From: Sinotaia quadrata
Lineage: Eukaryota > Mollusca > Gastropoda > Architaenioglossa > Viviparidae
Direction: 5' to 3'
Length of the DNA: 64,000 nucleotides
Assembly: GCA_028829895.1 (NCBI GenBank)
Contig: CM054179.1
Coordinates: 45,869,891-45,933,890 of the forward strand
Shown: piece by piece, positions 1 through 25,742 of the stretch
How positions within the stretch are numbered: position 1 is the first letter of the stretch
Layout: the number at the start of each line of letters is the position of its first letter
Position numbers and translations under genes: made by a program
The notes under the pieces: model-generated
The model's input: only the letters and a program-made list of their open reading frames with translations
Told to the model about the DNA's origin: nothing
The model's database searches: none

Positions 1-29
1 GTTAACATTTGTAATTGTAACTGTAACAG

Positions 30-1085
30 GAATAAATTCTCAAAGTTCTGTGACGCTGTGATATCCGAGATTCAAAATGTGTGCTTGTGGGCAGCCGCTC
101 TTGATCACATGATGAAACCGGAGAGTCTAGAAATGGTTAAACTGACGAAGCCTTTACGATCGCCTCCAACCGTTATCAGAGAAATAATGAAGGCATTTGA
201 GATCGAAAAAAATGAAGTCTACAAATACAGTGAACAAAATGATCTTGCGGCAACAGATGGTCCAGCAGTCATATGGGGCAAACATCGACCTGGTTGGTTA
301 AATCACACTGAGGACACGCCCCATGACTGTATAGAGTGTGGGAAACAAATTGCTCGAATCCTGAGGGAACTTTTTGTTGGCGTGGAATGCAATGGTTAGT
401 ATGGTAACGTCAGGAAAAGTTGAGCGAATATAAAACGACGATAATAATAAATTGGTAGATATAAATAAAATTAAAAGATATTTATGTCATTATCGACGGA
501 TGGGTAGATAGAGTGAAGAAATACAAACTGTTACAAATAAAAGTGAGATAACAATTTTATAGAAGTAAATACAATTAAAAGATTTTGATATACCTACAGA
601 TTGATGGAGAGACTGACTAAGGAAATATACAAACATAAACTTTGATTTGTGTTTCAGGTCTTCATAATGGCCCTCCACCATTACACTACCGTGACGTCTT
701 GATAATGTGTGACGTGCACCCAGTTGAAGATCGGATGGGCAATGCAAATATAATGCCTGAAGCTATTATCGGTCTAGTCCAAGGTCTGCACATTAGTCAC
801 GTGCCTGTACGTTTGGTGGAAAGAGATGATGAAGCTGCAATACGTGACGTGGCTCTTGGTGTCAAGGACGAGGTATCAGTGGCTCACTGGGATGACGTTC
901 GTGGTCTCGAGAAAAAGGTGATCGTTGTAGAGTACATGCATAAAAGTTCAGAGCCAGACAAATACTTCCGACTTCAACACATGTCTCGCTGCTCTTCACA
1001 GCTAATAGTAATTGACTATTCGCCTGAAGACGTTGTCCAAAGCGTCAATAGTTTGAGAATGAGTGAAACAATATCAGAAGTATAA
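30..1085 (+). CDS. 3' end of an SF1 helicase-like gene (NERD-helicase family), partial
   Basis: Two exons, 30-394 and 658-1085, joined in phase 1. The acceptors are the AG at 28-29 and the gtttcag ending at 657; the donor is gttagt at 395. The joined part gives 263 residues and ends in TAA at 1083-1085. It matches the last two exons of the gene at 8797-21363 in order and in intron phase. Shared blocks are LRSPP (from about 154), DGPA, HT-x6-DC-x2-CG, PLxYxDV, GLVQGxH, GLExKV (from about 903) and SRCxSQLIxIDY (from about 984). GLE and SRC correspond in position to SF1 helicase motifs V and VI. The nuclease and Walker exons must lie upstream of the window. Inferred role: ATP-dependent nucleic-acid translocase module. 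Nothing in the visible part is broken. I found no clear AATAAA in the 900 bases after the stop. Confidence 0.85.
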
Positions 1086-3609
1086 TTTCTGACTTGTGTT
1101 TCTTGTATTATGAAGGACACCTACGTAAATTACAATATTGTCAGTGACAGAACATAATTCATATAATATTATTTTGGAATTAATTGTAATTGAAACTGTC
1201 GTTGCACTTCTAATTTACAGTCATCATCATTATCGTCATCGTCGTCTTGTTCTTCTTCTTCTACCTTTGCATGTCTTACATCATGATTATCAAACCATAA
1301 CGAGCAATTCATAGACTCATGGTGGATACAAAGCAAAGATAAATTGTCCAGTTCCTGCTATTATTGATCGATCTGAATTTATTAACAATCTGTGCAACAT
1401 ATTAAAGTCATTCAACTCTTTACATCTGTTCGTGCTATTAATTGCTGGACGTGAATTTATTAACAAGCAATGCAACATATTAAAGTCATTCAACTCTTTA
1501 CATATGGGGACTGTGCATATAGGCCTATAGGTAAATATATGTGATGGACTAGGGACACTGACTCTGATTTTGTGACGTGAGCATTGTACGATTATCGTCA
1601 CCCACTGTTGTTCTTTCCCCTTTTTAGCCTCAAACGAGTGCCTTAAATTTGCAAAGCGTGCCTGGTCGAGGAGGACTTGTTTGCCTTGTTTTAAACACCG
1701 CTGGTACATTGGCATGTACTCTGTGCGAGCACGAAATATTCATTGCTGTGCATTGAGTTTATAGGCTGAATCTATTTGTTAGAAGACAATTTATTAACCA
1801 TATATAGTTTGATAAGAATTAGACTTTTGTAATATTTATCTCTGTGATATTGGAATTAATGCTATTGTTATACCCAATTGTTACAATCAATATGTGTAAG
1901 AATGTCTTTTCTAGACCAACGTGATTTTGCTGTGTGATATTTCTACATTGCAATTAAAAGGTAAGTCTTGTAACAATTCTTGTATGAGCATGGAGAGTTA
2001 TGTTTCTTGCGGCATTTCAGTTCGTATTTTAATTTCTGCATTACCTTGCCAACGTCTCAACTTCTCGCTGTGCTATACGTTTGCAATACTTCTGCATTGA
2101 GAACCGGACTAAGTTTACTCTTATTACTTAGGTTACGTCAGATTAAGGAATTACAGTTCCTTGTCTATCTTCGATTCATCACTGAGGTTGATAAAAGAAG
2201 GTGAGCCAGGTGGTGCTAGATTAGTAAGGTTGGTTTAGAACTTGATTGGATATGGTAAGCGATATGATTATGATCATGTGTGTAAGTTATATTTGTGGAG
2301 CTGACACAGCAGAATAATATTTATGCCGCCTTAAGGTGCCTGCTGACTCCTCAGTGTACTTTTGGCATGAGTAGATATCACTGCTGAGTGTTTCATGTAA
2401 TTTACTCATCTTTGCACATGAGCAATGGTTAAGTGTATAATTCTTAAGTGGATGCATAATTTGTTAAGCTTGTTTTATATCTATTTTAAATTAACATATA
2501 ATTATGTTTTCGAGTTATTAGTTATGTTTTTGTTGTTAATGTATTGTAAAAATTATAAAGGATTTTATGACATACATTCAAATATGTATCGCGGCTAACG
2601 TGTGTATTACAGAGGCAGTATTGTTTGGGTTTTCTTTGTGTTTTGTTTCATTAAAACATTTGCATTTGTGGAAGTTTTGTTTTCATCTTAACTACTTTAA
2701 AGAGAATGTTAACTAAGTGCAAATGAAAGTTGCTGACTGTCCTGGTTAAAGCATGTGACATGAGATGCGAAATGCGAATGAAGGAAAGACAAAACTAGTT
2801 TAAACCATTCCTTGATTATTTCCCCTGTCACAACAATTGTCTTGACCCGTTCTCCCTGTCCACACATATACTACTTTCAGTTCTACAGGTAAAAGACGAA
2901 CGATATAAAAGTATTTTCACATATACCTCAGGTACGCTAGGTACATTTAGCACTCATTTTATTTTTTAAAATCTTGTTCCAGCATCATTCCTCTAGAAGA
3001 CTAATGTATTACAACATAGATTTACGATTTACAAGAGGAAAGAAAAATCAATTGTCGATAACTAAAAGGGCGTTTATTTATTACAATCTTTTTACAAATA
3101 AAATACAAATGATCGACATTCAACTAGGTAGTAAATCATAATTTGTTGTAGGTTTTATTAATTAGATATTTATATTGCATTAAATTTCAACCTCATCATT
3201 GTAAATAACTTTATGCCCGTTTTTATGCAATGTTCTTTAGTTGAGGTATATCTCATATAAATAGCTCGCCTGTTAGAGTAAAGACGAATAAAACTTATTA
3301 AAGTTGTTTAAACATTCATCTACTGTGCGAAAATAAAAGATAATATAATTGAACAGAACTGATGACATCATCCAATCACCCAACGCAAGGAAGGGAAATC
3401 AGCATGTCCACTGGCGGACATCGGCAGGTAAGGTAGGTAGATGACCAGAGTCAGAGTGCGCTTAGTACTTGGCAAAGGTGGTGTTGGAAATGCAGACCAG
3501 GTCAAAACGAGAAGACCAGGACCTTTCTAGCTCTCACTCGCCCAGTGCTAGTTTGCCGGGTCTGGAGAAAGTGTATCCAGTCAAAATAAAGACATGACTA
3601 CTATGAGTG
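1086..3609. other. Non-coding stretch after the first helicase gene
   Basis: Probably 3' UTR and intergenic DNA. It holds a local direct duplication of a segment ending attaaagtcattcaactcttt (copies near 1378 and 1452), and otherwise nothing recognisable. Confidence 0.6.
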
Positions 3610-3786
3610 CGTTCATCCAGATAAACTGAGTTTACAGACGAGCGTCATTCACCCAGATAAACTGAGTTTACAGACGAGCGTCATTCACCCAGATAAACTG
3701 AGTTTACAGACGAGCGTCATTCACCCAGATAAACTGAGTTTACAGACGAGCGTCATTCACCCAGATAAACTGAGTTTACAGACGAG
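3610..3786. repeat. 36-bp minisatellite, five copies
   Basis: Units begin at 3610, 3646, 3682, 3718 and 3754 with the core ccagataaactgagtttac. Only the first unit shows differences, so the array is young. Confidence 0.9.
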
Positions 3787-4342
3787 AATAAAGGAATTAT
3801 CGATTTGGTGATTAACACACACACGTACACTTATAAACATACTGAGGCTCAGATATATTAACCCATATGCGTATATAAGTTATATAGCTGCAAAATAACG
3901 ATTTCTTTGTTGATACAGTTTTTAATATTAGAGAAAACACACGACTGACATTTTAATTTCCGGCAGATCTGAATTGTAAAATCCATTTGCTTGTCTGAGC
4001 AAGTGTTGTCAATGGTATAGTCCAAAGGACTTCTTTTTCAATTTCGTGCAGATTTTACGGCAATGTTAATGCTGGACGAAGCCAAACTCTTTTATATGGA
4101 ATTATCCAAGCGGTCTGTTTGAAAATTCATGAGATGGCAATTAACGTAATCACTGACGCGTAGCTATCAGTTTAAATCAAATTGAATCAAGTGAACTCTG
4201 TCCAGTGCAGAGAGTGGCTGGTTTTGGAAGATTAATGAGTATAGGTTTAAAATGCATCCGGTCCAAGAAGGCAAAACCATTGACCTTGGCGGTTAGGTCG
4301 TGCAAAACTCATTCTACGCGTCGAATGTAATTAAAGAAGGCC

Positions 4343-4372
4343 GTGTGTGTGTGTGTGTGTGTGTTTGTGTTT
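4343..4372. repeat. GT microsatellite
   Basis: About 11 GT units, then an interrupted gtttgtgttt end. Confidence 0.9.
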
Positions 4373-5911
4373 ATACGAATTACTTGTACCAACGACAATA
4401 AACGAAAGAATTTTAACTGTACTTTCATTTCTTTTGAATAACGTAAGTTTATATGTAATTATTTAAAAGTAAGTAAAATTAATTTAGTAGTAAATGTATA
4501 AGAAATTATTAAGGAAATTTGAGGGGAAGAAACCAAGGACAGAAAATAGTTATTATAATTTTTAATAAAATTGAAGAAAGATGGACGATTATGTCACACG
4601 GTGCATAAATCATATCAATTCTCTATGCACCATCAACCTTGAATAATGGCCTTATACTGCCAACCACTTTATACTTCGTGACTGGTGTCACAAAAAAACA
4701 GTAAAAGCAGTTCAAAAGCGTGACTAGTCAGCTCTGGCGCCTTCTGCGGATTAAACATTTTCACAGCGCAATGTGTTCATAATTATATCAAATATGTGTA
4801 ATTAGTTATGATACAAGACATCTACAAGTGCCGTTGCAGAGTATGGGTCACTGGTTAGATATGTATATCTGCAACTGTTAACGCCGATATACTGGTACGT
4901 CGCTATATTTGGCTCCGCCTCCACTCAGATCTCAGCTGAGAATCAATGTTTATGAATAAAGATATGTATATATAATCATTAGATTATCACTTCGGAATAT
5001 GAAAACAAACGATAGAAATTACTTCACTAACAAATACGCGTTAAAAATAATAACAAGAAAGTTAATAAAGAAAGTTAACAAGATAAAAATTATAGATACA
5101 AAGGCAATTTTGCTACACTGTAGTCACTTTCTGAATGGGCACTCAACTTATGTGCTGGAATGAAGACACAGTCTTGTAGACTTAGTTCTGCCACAGTCAA
5201 TAACTCAGAACGTCCCACTCAAGCCAGGGACAATGTAATCAAGATAAACAGAACGGCCACACAGGTAACCAGCCACACAGGCAAGCAAAAAACAGGCAAT
5301 AATACTTGTGGTCCTTTGCCCACAACGATCGGACACTCCTACGCTAAAGGGTGTGGGCCATTATTATGTGCATTCACATTCTGTTCAATGTTGAATTCGT
5401 CTGTGTTTGCTGTGTATATCATTGAAATTATTTGATTGTTTTGCTTTTAGAATCATTATCTTCGCTTCATTCAAGAGGAAATAAATGATATTTCTGATTT
5501 GAATAACCAAGACTGCATTATAAATACTCATGTAGACATTCTTTTTCACAAATGCTGTAGTGGACAAAACCGTACTCTAAATACACACTTAAGCACAAAC
5601 CGCTTTTTACATACCATGTTCTGTGTACCGTAACGAAACACGGCAAAAGCTACTTACCTACCTGACCTATCTGTGGGTAACTAGGGAGCTAATACAATGA
5701 TCACTAGATAAACACCCGGTGAAAGTAGCATTCTACTCATTGTGGAGATAATCTTCTTTCTAGTAAGAAAATGTGGTAAGATTAAAACAGACAGGATGTT
5801 AGTCAGGTAAGGGAGAATACATTAATATAGCGTAGCAAAGTTTTATTTTGATTTGTCTTGATTTTTCAGCTATAGCTTTCAATTCAGAATTCGTAACACT
5901 TTGAATAAGTA

Positions 5912-6057
<146 letters not shown>

Positions 6058-7272
6058 TCATCCTTTAATATGCATACATGTGAATATAATACTTGTGACG
6101 TATGCAGGATGATAATTGTGGTCTTATTTGTATATTCTAGTGTTTGCAATTTCAATGTATATACAAATGTACCTAATTTCATATTTCTATCACGAATATT
6201 TAAAAATTAAACGCTTTTGAATAATGGTCTCAGTATTTATAACAGGAAAATAGTTTATTTTGTGTGCGATCTTTCAAGTACATAGTCATCTATTCGTAGC
6301 TAAAAGTAAAATAACGTTAGTGGAAATGTGCGTCACAACAGAAGTCACTACACATTTGCCAAAAGAAAGTTCTGTCTCCTCGCTTGTGAGTCGCCATTCA
6401 TGTGTTCTACGACAAGGTTATGAACAAGACCAGCCAGGCGTGACATTTACAAAGAAAAGTATCGACACGCTTGTAAAGCCCTGTCTTCAGGTCTTGTCAG
6501 CCGGGTTATAAACAGAAAGAAGTCACGGTGAGATAGAATAACGTCCACTCTAACAAAATTCATGCAAACAAACAAAAGTAGAAAAAAATATTAACAATGT
6601 AGATATCGTTTAACTCAGTAGATGAATTTGCTATCCTGATCAAACCAGTTTTGACACGTAATCTTTGAAACCACTAGTATAACTACAGTTGGGTGTTGAC
6701 TTGCTAAATTGTTATAAATATAGTCCGCTTGTCGTCCGAGATAATAGAAGTGTGTTTGCACGCAGTACATTGAGACGAGGGTGTTAGACTGATTTCGACT
6801 CAGTGAATTATTGAAATTCACCAATGGAATTTCGGGCCAGAGACTAGCTTTCCAACATTTGCCAAAATAGAATATTCAAGTTTGTATGTGCTTTTAATCA
6901 AAACTACCTGAGATTAAAAACAAACTGTCAGAATGATTATTATTTTAGAATATGCATTGGCATTCTGATTTGATCGAACTCCAGGCCCCGTCACGTGATT
7001 AGCAATTGCTACTAGATTTTATTTGTTAAGTAATAACGATTGAAATCTCTCATCTTTAAGTACAGGTGTTCTTTTCGTAAATCCATGTGAACCCAGTTTA
7101 TAGTAAAGCTTGATATATAAACACCGAAAACAATAGATTGTTTAAAATTACAAAAATAAGTCGTTTCTTAAGCCCTGACAAAAATGTGTTGCCATCTGAA
7201 AATAGTCCTCTAATGTAAATGCTTAGTATAGCTCTCTTATCTTATCCGAAGTACGTAACATTTTTTACTTGG

Positions 7273-7308
<36 letters not shown>

Positions 7309-7328
7309 ATGTGTGTTTTGTGTGTGTG
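7273..7328. repeat. GT microsatellite
   Basis: About 16 GT units followed by interrupted GT-rich sequence. Confidence 0.9.
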
Positions 7329-7989
7329 GTATAAATGAGTGTTTCTAATGTGCAAGTTCTTACTTGCACTGTTTGCCGCTGATTTTTCATGTCACAGGGC
7401 TATGGTAAGACTATACACCTCAACAAACTTATACACGTAAAGTACAAATGTATAAATGAAAAGTATAAACTATTTCCTATCTAAATATACAAACATCATA
7501 TTCAGTTAATAACCACCTAAAACAGTGTACAACCATAAGAGCAAGTACTCAAACACAGCATAGTACATATAACTCGAATTTCTCGCGTAGTTTCATAACA
7601 AAGCAAGCGGAAGATCGCTGACTCTTGAAGTCCACAGAGCACATTCAATTTCTAGCGAGCTCAGAGGAGAGCAGTCGAGTTCTCCAATTTTTTCCCAACG
7701 GACTACCTAAACAAAATATTGAAAAAAATGTAACACCAGATCAGCTGCCAGGGCCACTCTCAAACCCTTATCATGTCGGGAAAATCAGGATGAATTACAT
7801 CACGAATCCACTCCCACGCTCTCGTCACGGCCGGGTAAAAAAGATTATGACATCACTGACTACACATAAACAGTCAGGAAACCTTGGTGTAAAGAAAAAC
7901 AAGAATTAACACCCTTTGACATTGTATTTCGGTTAGGCAACAAACTACTTGACACAGTATATGGTGACAAACATTATCCTCTTCCAAAC

Positions 7990-8600
7990 CAAGAAAGGAG
8001 AAGACTGTGGCAGAGTAAATTTGGCTATCCCTATTTCTAAACTTAATAGTTATATATTGTTGCAAATGTTAACGTGACCCCTCCTTGGGCACTGCTTATG
8101 ATAATATATTTTAGTTCGAGTAAATAATTCAGGTGGAGAATATGCTAGAACTTCCTAATGTAATCCAAACCAGTTCCAAGCAGATTAGTATTTTTTTCTG
8201 ATTAAAAGTCTCGCACTTGTTCATAACAATTTCATCAAATTGGAAGGAACTGAAAGATATTTTAAAGAAAATGTTCTATATTTTAATCACTTTGATTTTG
8301 ATGAAACTGGAGGCTGGTCATGAAGGTGATCATTAGCTTATGGTGATTTAACTGATAAAGAAAGAATATATTTCGTACATTTTTGCTATTGATCTATGAT
8401 TTGAATTGGAGAATGTTCATTTAATTGAATCATTATTTCTATGTTCACTAATTTGATTACGTTGTACATTATACTTGCTATATTTCTTATGCTGCATGTG
8501 TATTGGGCTAATGAATATTGCTGCAGGATTTGTAAGTTGAGAATGTGTGTAAGGGAGAAAGTTTAGAGATGAAAAATGCCTGAAATTTAGCACTGCCTTA
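7990..8600 (+). repeat. Dispersed repeat family B, copy 1
   Basis: About 600 bases that align in order with 46525-47160. Shared anchors are cttgggcactgcttatgat (8084), gagaatatgctagaa (8136), ctggtcatgaagg (8313), attgggctaatgaatattgc (8499) and gtaagttgaga (8531). No terminal repeats or coding frame are visible. It could be the 3' part of a retroelement or an old duplication. It ends 200 bases before the first coding exon of the NERD-helicase gene. Confidence 0.65.
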
Positions 8601-8822
8601 ATTTGACTCTTGCACAATGGGGTACACCATTTTTTGTTGTTGTTGTAACGTAACATTGTATCTGCTTCAGACTGCAGTGATTTTCACTTTTTATTTTATC
8701 ATACCATATTAAAATAGTCTTTGCTAACTGTTAAAGTTGTATATGTTCACTGTTATATGCCAAGTTTGCAACATGAATATGATTTTTTTTCTCCAGTCTA
8801 AATTTCATCTCCCAAGCCAACA

Positions 8823-21363
<12,541 letters not shown>

Positions 21364-21510
21364 ATATGCTTCTGTCATTTTTGTCAGGAGACTGATAGAC
21401 ACAACACATGAGTGGATGGATGCACACAGCACCTCAGCAGCTAACCTTTCACTTATATTTATTTTTATCATTGCATTCAAATTGAACATATAAGCTATTT
21501 TTGATCAGAG

Positions 21511-21516
21511 AATAAA
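21511..21516 (+). terminator. Polyadenylation signal candidate of the NERD-helicase gene
   Basis: AATAAA lies 148 bases after the stop at 21363. Another AATAAA occurs at 21731, so alternative 3' ends are possible. Assigned by position only. Confidence 0.5.
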
Positions 21517-23671
21517 GTTTGAAACTTGTCGCAAAGATATGAATGAGTGCTAAAGTACATTTTACTTAAACCTTAACAAAAATATACAAGACCTTGATGA
21601 TAAAGTATTTTGTATATCTAGCTAGCACATTTCGTTAATAAACTTTATAAAGGATGTAATGATAGACATTTTGTAAGGGCAAATTGCTGCCCATACTTTT
21701 AAAAATGTTGTATTTCCCTTGTAATTTTTCAATAAACGTTATTAATATTGTACTGTATATAATCCACTGTTCACTGTTAGATGAAGCAGTATTGTTTTAG
21801 CTATGCAATCATCTGTGTCTGTTATTTAACACCTTGCGTGTAGTGTAAGGGGCTTAACACTAAATTAATTATGAAGCTGTTAGATTTAACATGTGATGTG
21901 CAGAGGGAAGGAGGTACAGTTTATATGAATAAATGGACAGACTTAACCGGACATTCAATAACTGTAAAAGAACATTTGCATTCCGATAGTGACGTAGGCA
22001 AAACTGGGAACATAAATCACATGGTGTATAACTGTCATTCCCTCTGTGTCAAGCCAAGGAGAAAGGTGGAACTTGTAAGGTGTCAGAGCTATCAAAGAAC
22101 TCATTATGGTACAATTACGTTGATTTTGTAAAATTGAATTGTAATGTTTTTCTATTAGAATGTTTAGATCTTGCTATTTCATTAACTATATTTATTTGTA
22201 TATATGAACAGTAATACGTATATCCCTTTTATAGAAATGCATTGTATGGCATTAGCGAGTCTTCTAGCCAGGAATTTATGATGATGCAATTTGTAGTGTG
22301 TATGTGTTGTATAAGTTGTTAGACTTATTGCTGAAAAGAAACACTAAAAAGAGAGGTGTATCTTCTTTTCACAGGTAAATGAAATGATAAATTGGAAAAT
22401 CGTTATTGTGAGGTGTAATGATAAATTGTTGATTATCTGAAAATTTTATATGATTATTAACTTTGTATTACAATTGATGGAATTATAATTTATAATGGTA
22501 GAGAGTTGTTGTGTCAGTAAAATAAGCTAGTAAGCTTATGTTTGTCGAGTTTGGATGCCACAGCATTTTAAATATGAGAATAATTATGCTGGACTACCAT
22601 GTTACTTTCTTGTCTAGCTGTTTTTATTTTCAATCCTGAACTTCCTTGATTCTGAAATACTGCCAGCTGACGACTAGTCCGTGAATCAATGAAGAACTCT
22701 CAAGGCCATTCATCACCAGAGGGGAGACCGTGTCTTTGTTTTAAGCACGCAGTCGCATGAGTTGTCGCCGCTGGGTCGTTTACCGTCGCTATATCAAGCT
22801 GAGTAGATGTACTAAAAGTCATTGAAAACAAACACTTTGCTCTATTTCAGTCATAAACGATTCGGTTTAGTGTGACTATTGCGCGTATTCATTTCATATC
22901 CATTGTTAACATGGAGCTATTTTTGCTGTTCCTATTAATAAACTCATTGCTATCTTTTTCCTATATCTTTACTAATTCTTTGAATGACCGCTTACTGGGA
23001 TCAGCAAGGAGCGAGCCGTGTGAATGAGTGCAAATTAATTAAGATAACGTCGCCTATCAAAAGTGGCAACATTAACTAGTTTCCTTGTTCTACATTAAGA
23101 TGGTTAAGTATCCCGTAAATTAATGCAACAGGAGTTAATATAATGATCGAGGGATGAGCTGGGCCGTGGGACTGTTATTATTAAAAGTGAGTTTGTAAAT
23201 TAATAACTTGAATAACTAATATTATAACAAGATCGTGTATATACCTCACACATCACAGTGGAAATACAAATATCACGGTTTACTGTTTACTTTGAAAAAT
23301 AAGTTAACTTCATAAATATCTAGGTATTACTTTTTGTGCAAGAGAAGCACTTTCAGGAGGGAGGGGGGGCATAAAACAGTAAGTCAAACGTAGTGATTGT
23401 CAGTCCAGTAACTGTTTCTTTTTAAAGTAAACTGACGAATTTAGAAAGTGATATTCTGTCACAAGTGTATGGATGCCCTACTGTGACACAAAATTCATAT
23501 ATGGGCTGCATTCAGTAAAGTTATTGCTTCTAGCAGTGCAACCTATGTGAACGAGCTAGCAATAACACAGCAAATAATAATGAAGTTTTAAAGTATTTTG
23601 TATATTTAAAAACATTTCTCTAGCATAGAAATACCGATTTACTATTCTTCAGAATAATTATTCTACTGAGG

Positions 23672-23867
23672 CAAATATTAAACTACTGTAAAGAAATGTC
23701 TGAGAAAGGCTCTCCATCTTCAAATATTAAACTACTGTAAAGAAATGTCTGAGAAAGGCTCTCCATCTTCAAATATTAAACTACTGTAAAGAGATGTCTG
23801 AGAAAGGCTCTCCATCTTCAAATATTAAACTACTGTAAAGAAATGTCTGAGAAAGGCTCTCCATCTT
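23672..23867. repeat. 49-bp minisatellite, four copies
   Basis: Four units start at 23672, 23721, 23770 and 23819 with caaatattaaactactgtaa. They are almost identical (one a/g change in the third). Confidence 0.92.
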
Positions 23868-25070
23868 CAAATAATGTGCATTCACGTGTATGTTTTTCGA
23901 ACGTTATCATGTGGATTGAATGGAAACATCAACTGTTACATGACACAAAAATAACCGCCACTTGAAGTGTGATTCGAAAGAACTTTGTTACAAACCCCCT
24001 CACCCCCGCGTGTTTATATTCAAATGACCCACACGTTGTATTATACCAAATTCACTATTTGTTCGAGTTAAATGTTATTGGTTTGTATTTATAACAACTC
24101 AGCCACTGTTGGACATTGCGGTAATCTTTACTGAACAGAGACAAAGAGTAAGGATGTGTATCAACACATCTAAACATTTCCCGGATGTTTCAAGTGTTTT
24201 ACAGTGAGGAAGGGAATCAAAACGAAGTAGACCCGCTGATTAGTTGACACAATTTGAATTCACATGCACAGAAAGTTAATTGCTCTACGTATTTATTTAT
24301 TTTTACTTCTATTAAGACTTAATCTATTTTTTTAATAAATTAAAATACTTAGCTATGCTAAACTTACAGAAATGTACATTGGTAGTACATTTAATTACAA
24401 CAGCAGCAGACATAGGGGCTGACAAAAGGTCTTGTTAACAGGATCACGTGCAGTAAAGTCTCCGCCCCAAATAAATTAACACTGAAACGTCCGCACACGT
24501 GATTACATATCGTATGTGAGGTGGGGTAAAAAAAAAAAAAAAAAACAACTTTAAAAAATCCTCAGAAATCGAGGTCGGTAACTACGATGCAGAGGGTCGG
24601 CTGCAGAACAGGATTAGAAACACAATACATAACGTCAGGCCTTGTACCGAATCCTTGTTTTCTCATAAAGTGCGTCTTTATTATTTTATTTTGCTGGGAC
24701 TTGCGTTTATAGGCTACTCGTTAACAGAATCGTAAAATAAAATTCACTTCATGATCCGTTGGCTCTCACGTAAGTGCGCAATGCATAAATACGCACCACA
24801 TGACATAACACTGTAGCATGGGGTGGGTATGGGGGTTAAGAATGATGTTGAAAATGAATTGAAACCCTAACCACCAACCATAAGTCCACTCACACGACAG
24901 TAGTGTCACGTGTTTCAAGTATTTGACAATTAAAGGATACTTTGACTATCAACAATCACGAAGACGACTACAAGAATTCCTAATCCCGACCTGACATAAG
25001 AATCCTATGACATAAGAATGAAGACAACGGTAAAAAGAAAAACGCAGATACTTATAAACTTAGGGATGGT

Positions 25071-25464
25071 TGAAAACTTTATAGAATTGAGTAATGGTGG
25101 AAAGTATAAAATCATAATGAAAACTTTATAGAATTGAGTAATGGTGGTAGAAAGTATAAAATCATAATGAAAACTTTATAGAATTGAGTGGTAGAAAGTA
25201 TAAAATCATAATGAAAACTTTATAGAATTGAGTAATGGTGGTAGAAAGTATAAAATCATAATGAAAACTTTATAGAATTGAGTAATGGTGGTAGAAAGTA
25301 TAAAATCATAATGAAAACTTTATAGAAGTGAGTAATGGTGGTAGAAAGTATAAAATCATAATGAAAACTTTATAGAAGTGAGTAATGGTGGTAGAAAGTA
25401 TAAAATCATAATGAAAACTTTATAGAAGTGAGTAATGGTGGTAGAAAGTATAAAATCATAATGA
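25071..25464. repeat. ~50-bp minisatellite, eight copies
   Basis: Units carry gaaaactttatagaattgag, then taatggtggtagaaagtata. The third unit lacks the taatggtg block. The last three units share the g variant of tagaa(t/g)tgag, so expansion was directional. Confidence 0.92.
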
Positions 25465-25654
25465 CTCAAGTTCGTTCTTATAGGTCGAGATTTCGAATAG
25501 TACCCACGAGTGAGAGTTTTTTTTTTTTAATTTTTAATATTTTATTTCACTAAATTTGCCAGGTTGCGGCTATGTAGTCTGATAGGGAAGCAGTTTTTTG
25601 TGCAGGCCTGGTCAGAAGATATGCTGTGCAGGCTTTAGGCTTTTCATCTATTTG

Positions 25655-25742
25655 TGTCTGCTGAGGAATAATCCAGCCTTGGCATGATCTATTTAGTTGC
25701 TTGAGGAATAATCCAGCCTTGGCATGATCTATTTAGTTGCTT
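25655..25742. repeat. Direct duplication of about 40 bases
   Basis: tgaggaataatccagccttg and the following 20 bases (to tagttgctt) occur twice, at 25661 and about 25701. Confidence 0.85.

Noticed and set aside
5160..5435. 91-residue open frame starting with ATG
   Set aside because: No signal peptide, domain or neighbour support; judged a chance frame.
5685..5701. 17-base match gggagctaatacaatga also at 47402-47418
   Set aside because: Similarity does not extend convincingly beyond the word, so a common repeat cannot be claimed.
7625..7909. 94-residue open frame
   Set aside because: No ATG at its start, no domain, and no splice sites that join it to a neighbour.
21871..22131. 86-residue open frame after the NERD-helicase gene
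   Set aside because: No recognisable domain, repeat or splice context; this length is expected by chance in AT-rich DNA.
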